Shown here piece after piece: positions 1-6,700 of a DNA stretch of 6,892 bases (its first letter is position 1; each line of letters starts with the position of its first letter). Location of the stretch: the NCBI GenBank assembly GCA_903845465.1, contig CAIMXQ010000057.1, positions 1 through 6,892 of the forward strand, read 5' to 3'. The stretch comes from an uncultured Actinomycetes bacterium. GTDB lineage: Bacteria > Actinomycetota > Actinomycetes > Nanopelagicales > Nanopelagicaceae. A program made the translations under genes and the position numbers. Under the pieces are notes generated by a model. The model saw only the letters and a list, made by a program, of their open reading frames with translations, ran no database searches and was not told the DNA's origin.

Positions 1-460
1 AGGTGGGGAGAATTCATACTCACTTCACGCCGAATTGCAGGAAGTCACACATAACTTGGTAGGAATCATTCGTACTCGCGACGAAATTGTCGATGCAATC
101 GCAAAGATTGCCGATATCCGTGCTCGCAGTAAGAACGTTGCAGTCGCTGGTGGACGTAAGTTCAATCCAGGATTCCACTTGGCATTTGATCTCGACAATA
201 TGTTGTTAGTTGCTGAATCAACTGCGAAGTCTGCGCTGCTGCGCGAAGAATCACGTGGCGGACATACACGTGAAGATTTCCCAGGAATGAATAGCACCTG
301 GCGTCAGGTCAACCACATCTCATCTTTCGATGGGAACCACGTCACTGTCAAGGCGCAAGCACTTCCTGTAATTCCAAAAGAGCTCTTTGATCTCTTTGAT
401 GTTCACGAACTCGAGAAGTACATGACTCCGGCAGAAATTGCGAAAGGCGGTTCCAACTAA
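1..460 (+). CDS. sdhA: Succinate dehydrogenase flavoprotein subunit, C-terminal part
   Basis: Partial gene: the frame is open from base 2 to the TAA at 458-460, giving the last 152 residues. SdhA carries FAD and oxidises succinate to fumarate at the cytoplasmic face of the membrane (TCA cycle and respiratory chain). The visible part is the helical C-terminal domain. It opens with GGENSYSLHAELQ, as expected after the capping domain, and holds the family signature ESRGGHTREDFP around bases 248-283. The usual SdhA tail rich in charged residues follows. The FAD-binding Rossmann part, the flavinylated His and the active-site residues lie outside the window. The TTG at 35 is not the start, because the homology-like sequence continues upstream of it to the window edge. 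The stop overlaps the sdhB start by one base (TAATG). Fumarate reductase is the alternative reading, but an aerobic actinobacterial Sdh is more likely given the partner subunit. Confidence 0.93.
   Translation, partial: GGENSYSLHAELQEVTHNLVGIIRTRDEIVDAIAKIADIRARSKNVAVAGGRKFNPGFHLAFDLDNMLLVAESTAKSALLREESRGGHTREDFPGMNSTWRQVNHISSFDGNHVTVKAQALPVIPKELFDLFDVHELEKYMTPAEIAKGGSN
445..450 (+). promoter_or_regulatory. Ribosome binding site of sdhB
   Basis: AGGCGG, one mismatch from AGGAGG, ends nine bases before the sdhB ATG. It lies inside the last codons of sdhA. It supports the start at 460 and, with the TAATG overlap, suggests that sdhB is translated both by coupling and by its own binding site. Confidence 0.55.
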
Positions 461-1218
461 TGGCACGCAAACTTAATCTTCGCATCTGGCGAGGGGACGC
501 AACCGATGGCGGTCTCAAAGATGTACAGGTAGATGTCAACGAGGGCGAAGTTGTTCTCGATGTTATTCACCGTGTTCAAGCAACACAGATGGGTGACCTA
601 GCTGTTCGCTGGAACTGTAAAGCTGGCAAGTGTGGCTCGTGCTCGATGGAGATCAACGGAAAGCCGCGTCTTGCTTGTATGACACAGGTTTCATCCTTTG
701 CAGAAGAAGAGACAATTACTGTCACACCTCTTCGCGCATTTCCGATTATTAAAGACCTTGTTACAGATGTCTCTTTCAATTACAAGAAAGCGATGGAGAT
801 CCCAGCGTACGAACATCCGAAAGATTTAGCACCAGGGGATGCACGCATGGAACAGATCGATGTCGAGCGTAGCCAAGAGTTCCGCAAGTGCATCGAATGC
901 TTCTTATGTCAGAACACATGTCACGTTATCCGCGATCACGAAGAGAATAAGAAGTCATTTGCCGGCCCACGATTCTTTATCCGCATCGCAGAGCTTGATA
1001 TGCACCCACTTGATATGTTGAAGAATCGTAAGCGCACTGCTCAGGAAGAGCACGGCCTTGGAATGTGCAACATCACAAAGTGCTGTACTGAGGTATGTCC
1101 CGAGCACATCCGCATCACCGATAACGCAATTATTCCTATGAAAGAGCGCGTTGTTGACATCAAGTACGACCCTGCGCGTATGTTTAGTGGACTACTTAGG
1201 AGAGAGAAGCGCGACTAA
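460..1218 (+). CDS. sdhB: Succinate dehydrogenase iron-sulfur subunit
   Basis: Complete, 252 residues, a normal length for SdhB. It passes electrons from the FAD of SdhA through three iron-sulfur clusters to the quinone site. The ferredoxin-like N-terminal domain has the [2Fe-2S] ligands C53, C58, C61 and C73. The C-terminal domain has C144, C147 and C150 plus C213 for [4Fe-4S], and C154, C203 and C209 for [3Fe-4S]; the ligand roles are assigned by spacing against E. coli SdhB (6 and 4 residues between the last three). An additional cysteine, C208, sits directly before the [3Fe-4S] ligand C209, and the segment GMCNITKCCTEVCPEHI is of the actinobacterial type. The gene begins on the last base of sdhA and ends in TAATG with the next gene. 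The membrane anchor (sdhC) is not in the window and is probably upstream of sdhA, the usual actinobacterial order. Confidence 0.97.
   Translation: MARKLNLRIWRGDATDGGLKDVQVDVNEGEVVLDVIHRVQATQMGDLAVRWNCKAGKCGSCSMEINGKPRLACMTQVSSFAEEETITVTPLRAFPIIKDLVTDVSFNYKKAMEIPAYEHPKDLAPGDARMEQIDVERSQEFRKCIECFLCQNTCHVIRDHEENKKSFAGPRFFIRIAELDMHPLDMLKNRKRTAQEEHGLGMCNITKCCTEVCPEHIRITDNAIIPMKERVVDIKYDPARMFSGLLRREKRD
1198..1206 (+). promoter_or_regulatory. Ribosome binding site of the small membrane protein gene
   Basis: AGGAGAGAG lies in the last codons of sdhB, 11 to 15 bases before the ATG at 1218 depending on which purines pair. The spacing is somewhat long, so translation may also depend on re-initiation at the TAATG overlap. 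Confidence 0.45.
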
Positions 1219-1559
1219 TGATTCTCGTACGTTGGGCAGTTTTAGCATTCTCAATGTGGGTAGCAACTCTCGTCGTACCTGGGATCACAGTAAACGGTGG
1301 AGTCGGCACGTATCTTTGGGTTGCACTTCTCTTTGGACTTATCAATAGCATCTTCGGATCAATCATTAAGGTGCTTACATTTCCAGTCTCCATCGTTACC
1401 TTCGGCCTCTTCCTCTTTGTTGTAAATGCAGCGATGTTGTCACTGACTGCTCGCTGGAGTGCAAAGCTCGATATCACCGGATTCTGGTCAGCGCTCTTTG
1501 CATCCCTGATCATCAGCGTCATCACAACGCTCTTTAAGTCAACGAAGAAGTGGGCATAA
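1218..1559 (+). CDS. Small four-helix membrane protein, phage holin 4_2 / YvlD family
   Basis: Complete, 113 residues. Four hydrophobic segments are visible at about 4-21, 31-49, 54-75 and 86-106. The central block GLINSIFGSIIKVLTFP, then GLFLFVVNAAML, is the recognisable pattern of the Phage_holin_4_2 family (PF04020, which includes Bacillus YvlD). Despite the family name, members are widespread chromosomal membrane proteins and most have no proven holin role. There are no phage genes here. The function is unknown, and its place directly after sdhB is the only contextual clue. The ATG overlaps the sdhB stop by one base (TAATG), and the 3' end overlaps crcB1 by 10 bp, so it is probably co-translated with both. 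The lysine-rich tail (KSTKKWA) is predicted to be cytoplasmic. A role as Sdh membrane anchor is unlikely: I see no heme-ligand pattern of SdhC/SdhD type. Confidence 0.85.
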   Translation: MILVRWAVLAFSMWVATLVVPGITVNGGVGTYLWVALLFGLINSIFGSIIKVLTFPVSIVTFGLFLFVVNAAMLSLTARWSAKLDITGFWSALFASLIISVITTLFKSTKKWA

Positions 1560-1894
1560 CGCTGTTCCCTGTTCTGCTCGTTGCACTCGGCGGCATCGCC
1601 GGGTCACTTCTTCGCTGGCAATTTATTGAGGCACTGCCAACTCTCTCCATCGGCGTCTTTGTCGTCAATCAATTAGGTGTATTGGTCGCGGGCTTTGTCG
1701 CCTATCGCATGACACCAACGCCCAACCAACGTCTTTTCTGGGTAACAGGTTTCGCTGGCGGATTTACAACGCTCTCTTCACTCGCATTTATTTTGCATGG
1801 ATCTTCACCAATACGAGGTTTTGGATATGCACTTGCTTCTGTGCTCGTAAGCCTTCTCATTCTCAATCTCCTGCGAGATAAGGCGAAGTCATGA
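1550..1894 (+). CDS. crcB1: Fluoride channel subunit CrcB/FluC, first of a pair
   Basis: Complete, 114 residues, four membrane segments at about 6-25, 31-52, 61-83 and 90-108. FluC proteins form dimers that let fluoride leave the cytoplasm. Family marks are the GGIAGSLLRW stretch (R22), the pore asparagine N40 in VFVVNQLG, and GFAGGFTT at 67-74 with the TT of the central sodium-site region. The canonical TTFSTF 'Phe box' reads TTLSSL here, so both phenylalanines are replaced by leucine (L75, L78). GTG at 1550 is the only ATG/GTG/TTG start that keeps the first helix: an in-frame TAA lies at 1535-1537 and no other such start occurs before the hydrophobic core. The gene overlaps its upstream neighbour by 10 bp and crcB2 by 4 bp (ATGA). 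Positive charges cluster in loop 2 and at the C-terminus, predicting N-in/C-in topology. Confidence 0.9.
   Translation: MGITLFPVLLVALGGIAGSLLRWQFIEALPTLSIGVFVVNQLGVLVAGFVAYRMTPTPNQRLFWVTGFAGGFTTLSSLAFILHGSSPIRGFGYALASVLVSLLILNLLRDKAKS
1878..1883 (+). promoter_or_regulatory. Ribosome binding site of crcB2
   Basis: ATAAGG lies seven bases before the ATG at 1891, within the end of crcB1. It is a modest Shine-Dalgarno match that, with the ATGA overlap, supports the chosen start and coupled synthesis of the two channel subunits. Confidence 0.4.
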
Positions 1895-2205
1895 GATTGC
1901 TTCCATTTATTCTCGGTGCAGGAATTGGCGCACCACTTCGTTTTGTGATTGATAAATTCTTCCGAGCAAAGTATGTATTTCCAGTTGGAATATTAATTGT
2001 TAACGTTATTGGATCATTCTTCTTGGGGTACACGCAGACCAACTACTTTGTCATGGGATTCTGCGGCGCATTTACAACGTGGTCAGCATTTATGTTAGAT
2101 GTCGATCATGGCCTGCCATTTCGCAGGCGCACAGCAATCAACCTCGTTCTTACATTTGGACTTTCCATAGCTGCAGTTGCAGCGGGCTTTGCTCTAGCTG
2201 CCTAG
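1891..2205 (+). CDS. crcB2: Fluoride channel subunit CrcB/FluC, second of a pair
   Basis: Complete, 104 residues, slightly short for the family. Four membrane segments lie at about 4-24, 29-48, 50-68 and 82-103. Family marks are GAGIGAPLRF (R17), the pore asparagine N38 within VNVIGSFFLG, and GFCGAFTT at 56-63. The Phe-box positions read TTWSAF: tryptophan (W64) replaces the first phenylalanine and F67 is kept. Positive charges lie in loop 1 (K22, R25, K27) and loop 3 (R78-R80), and none lie in loop 2 or at the C-terminus. This predicts the orientation opposite to crcB1, as expected for an antiparallel heterodimer. The ATG overlaps the crcB1 TGA (ATGA). The 3' end overlaps the convergent aminopeptidase gene by 12 bp. 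No fluoride riboswitch precedes the pair, as expected for genes inside an operon. Confidence 0.92.
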   Translation: MRLLPFILGAGIGAPLRFVIDKFFRAKYVFPVGILIVNVIGSFFLGYTQTNYFVMGFCGAFTTWSAFMLDVDHGLPFRRRTAINLVLTFGLSIAAVAAGFALAA

Positions 2206-3648
2206 AAGGCCCTTCATCCACTTTTCAATCTCATCTGGGTGGCGCGGAATATTCTCGGAGATATTGCGACAACCATCTGCGGTGACAACAACATCATCTT
2301 CAATACGAATTCCGATACCGCGATATTCAGGGGCGAAGAGTTCATCATCTGGCTGGATATAAAGCCCTGGCTCGACAGTAAGAACCATTCCTTCACGAAG
2401 CGGTGCATCGCGATAAACCTCGCGACGAGCTTGTGCACAATCATGAACATCAAGACCTAAGTGATGGCTTACTCCATGCAAGGTCCAGCGACGATGTAAT
2501 CCAACCTCGGGTTTCATTGACTCTTCTGCAGATACAGTGAGTACGCCCATATCGGCAAGACCTTTAGCTAATACCGCTTGGCATGCTTTATTAATCTCAG
2601 AGAAGAGCACGCCAGGTTTAATTGCTGCAAAGCCTGCAAGCTGTGATTCATAGACCAACATATATAGGGCGCGTTGTGCTGGTGAGAATTTTCCGTTGAC
2701 AGGCAAGGTACGAGTGATATCTGCTGTATAGAAGGACTCCATTTCAACACCTGCATCGACAAGAACTAATTCACCACGACGAACATCGCCATCGTTGCGG
2801 ATCCAGTGCAATACACACGCATGAGACCCCGCACCAATAATCGTGTTATAGCCCAAATCATTTCCAAGAATTCGTGCACGACCATAAAAAGCGCCGTCTA
2901 ATACTCGTTCACCGCGCGGAGTTTCAATAGCTGATGGTATCGCGTGGATGACATCGTTAAAGCCAAGAGCGGTCGCATCAACTGCGCGCTGCATTTCGCG
3001 GAGTTCATATTCATCCTTGCAAAGTCGTTGCTCTGAAACAAAGATTGTAAATTCCTCTTCGCGATCATGCTTCTTAACGCTCTTCTCAACGCTTGTATCG
3101 ACATCACGCAGAGTGAGAGTCTCTTTCCCATCACTAAGCAACGTTTCGAGCTCACTCAATGCACGAGTATCAATTTGGTAGCGAGCTTTAGCTTCATCAA
3201 GTGTGAAGCGACGTCCGACCCATAGTTCGCCGTACTTTGCATCGCGATAGAAAGCTTCGGTGTCGCGTGTAGAGCGAGGATTCATATATAGATATGTAAT
3301 GTGCGTATCACCTGATGGTTCGAGAACGAGCACCGCATCTGCTGTTGCATCTGCACCCTGCACACCGCTGTAATAGACAAAGGCGGAATCTGGACGGTAG
3401 TTGTAATCAGTGTCATTGGCACGAACTTTGAAACCACCGGCAGGTAGGACAAGACGCATTCCTTTAAATGCCGCAGATAAGACTTGTCGTCTGGAATATG
3501 CATAGGTGACTACTTCGAGAGGTTCGAGGTCGCTGAGATCTGAAGGTGTCCATCCAGTTTTCATGAACGCTGCAAAGAGTTCAGATGGTGCCTGGTCGTG
3601 GATCCTCTTAGATTTTCTTGTAGTCACGTCCGCGCTCTCGTTATTCAT
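2194..3648 (-). CDS. pepP: Xaa-Pro aminopeptidase (aminopeptidase P, M24B family)
   Basis: Complete, 484 residues. It removes the N-terminal residue from peptides whose second residue is proline. It is cytoplasmic: no signal peptide is seen. The N-terminal creatinase-like domain (about 20-170) includes KVRANDTDYNYRPDS. The C-terminal pita-bread domain follows from about 215. Dinuclear metal ligands by comparison with E. coli PepP are D298 (LVDAG), D310 (ADITRT), H395 (HGVSHHLGLD), E426 (VEPGLY) and E450 (IRIED). The supporting histidines H281, H391 and H402 are also present. The length and the charged insert near 185-200 fit actinobacterial members rather than the shorter E. coli form. The ATG at 3646-3648 has no Shine-Dalgarno sequence; a -10 box six bases upstream suggests a leaderless mRNA. 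The gene runs divergently from putA and converges on crcB2. Xaa-Pro dipeptidase is the alternative, but length and domain layout favour aminopeptidase P. Confidence 0.94.
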   Translation of the reverse strand: MNNESADVTTRKSKRIHDQAPSELFAAFMKTGWTPSDLSDLEPLEVVTYAYSRRQVLSAAFKGMRLVLPAGGFKVRANDTDYNYRPDSAFVYYSGVQGADATADAVLVLEPSGDTHITYLYMNPRSTRDTEAFYRDAKYGELWVGRRFTLDEAKARYQIDTRALSELETLLSDGKETLTLRDVDTSVEKSVKKHDREEEFTIFVSEQRLCKDEYELREMQRAVDATALGFNDVIHAIPSAIETPRGERVLDGAFYGRARILGNDLGYNTIIGAGSHACVLHWIRNDGDVRRGELVLVDAGVEMESFYTADITRTLPVNGKFSPAQRALYMLVYESQLAGFAAIKPGVLFSEINKACQAVLAKGLADMGVLTVSAEESMKPEVGLHRRWTLHGVSHHLGLDVHDCAQARREVYRDAPLREGMVLTVEPGLYIQPDDELFAPEYRGIGIRIEDDVVVTADGCRNISENIPRHPDEIEKWMKGLLGS

Positions 3649-3678
3649 ATGTGAATCTTACGCGCATTAATCTCACAT
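3649..3678. repeat. Inverted repeat in the pepP-putA intergenic region
   Basis: ATGTGA at 3649-3654 and TCACAT at 3673-3678 are perfect inverted copies 18 bases apart. Further symmetric pairs lie inside (3658/3669, 3660/3667, 3662/3665, 3663/3664), so 10 of 15 positions match. It covers the predicted pepP -10 box and starts next to its ATG. It could be an operator for both divergent genes, but a 6-bp arm can arise by chance. Confidence 0.3.
3655..3660 (-). promoter_or_regulatory. Predicted -10 box of pepP (leaderless)
   Basis: On the minus strand this reads TAAGAT, matching the TAnnnT pattern of actinobacterial primary sigma factors. Exactly six bases separate it from the pepP ATG, which would place transcription start at the A of the start codon. 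There is no convincing -35 element at 16-18 bp; TACAAA at 17 bp spacing matches TTGACA at only three positions. The assignment is by pattern only. Confidence 0.5.
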
Positions 3679-3710
3679 TTGTAGGTCGAGCAAAGGCATT
3701 TATCCCTTGA

Positions 3711-3716
3711 TAGCCT
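3711..3716 (+). promoter_or_regulatory. Predicted -10 box of putA (leaderless)
   Basis: TAGCCT matches TAnnnT and lies exactly six bases before the putA ATG at 3723, the same geometry as on the pepP side. No Shine-Dalgarno sequence lies upstream of the ATG, so a leaderless transcript starting at the ATG is the simplest reading. No good -35 box is seen. The assignment is by pattern only. Confidence 0.45.
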
Positions 3717-3722
3717 TGCTAA

Positions 3723-6700
3723 ATGCCCTCAATCTTTGAGACTGATGCGAAGCTAGATTCGCTCGCTGCGACTGCAATTGTGCGCACCAAAGAGTTAATG
3801 GCGCAATCAGATAAGTTGCGCGATCGTCGCGAAAAAGCAAACCGCAAACGTGTTGCACGTCTCTTTAAAGATCCTAAGGCGATTGAAGCAACAATCACAC
3901 TTACTGATGAAGTAATGCGAATTTCATCAATCAAATCATCGTCACGAATTTTCCGCCGTGCTGCTAAAAAGGCAAGCATCATTGGCTTTGGGCCACTCAA
4001 TGGAATCGGCTTACACATCATCGGGGTCATTTCTAATCTCTTGCCATCACCCGTAGTTGCGCTTGTTCACCAACGAGTTCGCTCGCTCTCTAAAGATTTA
4101 ATCCTCGCATCTGAATCCGAGAAGCTCGCAAAGCATATGAATAAGCGAAGTGAAAAAGGAATTTCGCTCAACATCAACGTATTAGGAGAAGCGGTACTAG
4201 GTGATCATGAAGCCGACATCCGATTCCAATCTATTCTTGAAATGATGCGCCGACCTGAAGTTAATTATATTTCTGTCAAACTTTCATCCATCGTTGCCCA
4301 ACTCATCATTATCGATGTCGCAGGATCTATTGACCGCGTCTCTGAAAAGATGCGCATTCTCTATCGCGAAGCGCAGCACCATGGTGTCTTTGTTAATTTG
4401 GATATGGAGGAGTACCGCGACCTGCCTATGACAGTTGCAGCATTTATGCGCGTATTGGATGAATCCGAATTCGAATCCATGAAAGCTGGAATCGTTCTAC
4501 AGGCATATCTTCCTGAATCTCACGACTTCTTCGCGCAATTAGTTGAATGGGCCAATGCTCGCCATACACGCAGCGGTGGCACCATCAAAGTTCGCCTAGT
4601 AAAAGGTGCAAACCTTGCGATGGAACGTGCGGAAGCAGAGCTACATGGCTGGAGCCCTGCGCCATATCGCTCAAAGTCTGATGTCGATGCTTCCTATGTT
4701 CGACTCGTTGATGCAGCACTTCGCCCTGAACATTCAAAAGCTGTACGTATCGGTATCGCATCGCACAATCTCTTTCATATGACATGGGCGCTAGAAGTTG
4801 CAAAGTCTCGTGGAGTACCAGATCAAATTGATATTGAGATGTTAGAGGGAATGGCAAATGCTGAAGCGCTTGCTGTTACTCGCGCAGGTCAACCAGTTCT
4901 GCTCTATGCGCCGGTGACACGCAAAGATGATTTTGCCGCAGCCGTCGCATATTTAGTGCGCCGCCTTGATGAAAATACATCGGATGAGAATTACTTAAAG
5001 GCTGCATTTGAGATCTCAAAGAATCCAAAGAAGTTTAAAGAGCAAGAAGAACGCTTTCTTGACTCAATCGCCGAGCGCCACACAATTACAACGCAGTCAC
5101 TTCGCCATGTTGGACATGCGGTTACAACGGGACTGACATTTGAGAACGAGCCAAACGCTGATCCAACCGAGCCACAATTTATAAGCGCTGTCACTAAGGC
5201 AATCAAAAAAGTTCGTGCGATTAAGGATCAAGAGATTCCATTGGTAATCAACGGAAAAGAGATATTTACCAAGGAGCAAGAAGAGGGCAGCGATCCTTCT
5301 GATAATGGAAAAGTTTGGTACCACTACTCAGTTGGATCAGCCAGCGATGTAGATAGCGCAATTGCAACAGCAAAGAAGGCGCAGGATAAGTGGAGCGGAC
5401 TTTCAATCGAAGGGCGCGCCACCATCCTTTTCAAAGCCGCTGATGTCATGGCAAAGGCAACAACGGAAACAATCGCTGTGATGTCGCGCGATGCTGGCAA
5501 GACGGTTGCCGAAGCAGATCCAGAAGTTACTGAAGCGATTGACTTTGCCCGCTTCTATGCAACTTCTGCACAGAACTTCGGTGAATCAACACCGCTTGGA
5601 ACAGTTCTTGTTGTTCCTCCTTGGAACTTCCCATACGCAATTCCAATGGGTGGAGTCTGCGCAGCACTTGCCGCAGGTAACACCGTCATCCTCAAGCCTG
5701 CGCCAGAGACAGTTGCAACAGCGTGGGAGATTGTTAGTCACTTATGGGCGGGCGGAGTACCGCAAGATGTCTTGCAATTCTTACCCATGCGCGATGACGA
5801 GAACGGAAAGTATCTCGTCACCAATCCAGCAATCGACGGTGTAATTCTCACTGGCTCATTTGATACAGCGTCACTCTTTACTTCATGGCGCCCTGAAATC
5901 AACTTGATGGCAGAGACAAGTGGCAAGAACGCTCTTCTTATCTCTGCATGCGCAGATATCGATGCCGCAGTTAAAGACTTAGTGCAATCAGCCTTTGGCC
6001 ACGCTGGCCAGAAATGTTCAGCAGCTTCAATCGCAATTGTTGATACCTCTATCTATAACAACCCGGCATTTATCCGCCAGCTCAAAGATGCAGTTGAATC
6101 ACTTCACGTTGGCGCAGGATGGGATTTCTCAACAACCGTTGGACCAATTATTCGCCCTTCCGAAAGCGCACTTACTCGCGCACTTACAGAACTCGATGCT
6201 GGCGAAACATGGCTTGTTGAACCACAACAATTGGATACCGCAGGGCTTATGTGGCGTCCTGGAGTGAAGCTCGGCGTGAAAGCACAGTCATGGTCACATC
6301 GCAACGAATGGTTTGGCCCGGTACTCGCAATCATCGAAGCACCAGATTTCGATACAGCGATCACTATGCAAAACGATACAGATTTTGGTCTGACTGCTGG
6401 CATTCAATCTCTCGATGAGAAAGAGTGCGAAGAGTGGATCAATCGCATTGAAGCGGGAAACCTCTATGTGAACCGCGGAATTACTGGTGCGATTGTTAAT
6501 CGCCAACCATTTGGTGGTTGGAAGCGCTCTGTAGTAGGCCCTAATGCAAAAGCTGGCGGACTTAACTACGTCAACACACTTCGAAATTGGCCACGAGTTA
6601 CAAATAAGGAAGCTGCAATCTTCGGAGTTAATACTTGGTGGGCAAAAGTTGGTTCACAAGCAATTGATCGAAGCGGCTTAGTAGTGGAGAAGAACTTCCA

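Noticed and set aside
664..677. Extra cysteine environment in SdhB as a novel cluster
   Set aside because: The [2Fe-2S] ligands are standard, and the extra C208 near the [3Fe-4S] site is in a segment I recall as common in actinobacterial SdhB.
1196..1525. A 109-codon minus-strand reading frame opposite the small membrane protein gene
   Set aside because: Fully antisense to a recognisable family member; the product resembles no protein I know.
1218..1559. Holin gene as evidence of a prophage
   Set aside because: The family name is historical. No endolysin, structural or integrase gene is nearby, and the gene is locked into an sdh-crcB run by overlaps.
1218..1559. The four-helix protein as the missing Sdh membrane anchor
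   Set aside because: The sequence fits the YvlD/holin 4_2 pattern and lacks the histidine heme ligands expected in SdhC; actinobacterial sdhC normally precedes sdhA.
1480..1560. Fluoride riboswitch in front of crcB1
   Set aside because: This stretch is coding sequence of the upstream gene, and I see no pseudoknot-like fluoride aptamer pattern.
2170..2183. Perfect 14-base inverted repeat (GCTGC-AGTT-GCAGC hairpin) as a terminator
   Set aside because: The stem is only five base pairs, lies within crcB2 codons and is not followed by a T-run on either strand.
2205..2215. GAAGG/CCTTC palindrome after the crcB2 stop as a terminator
   Set aside because: At best a four-base-pair stem with a three-base loop, inside pepP coding sequence, without a proper T-tract.
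3650..3677. TGTGA and TCACA as a classical CRP site
   Set aside because: The arms are 18 bases apart, whereas CRP needs about 6; only a looser operator reading remains possible.
5491..5844. A 117-codon + strand reading frame inside putA
   Set aside because: Out of frame with clear aldehyde dehydrogenase coding sequence, low-complexity Q/L-rich product and no family resemblance.
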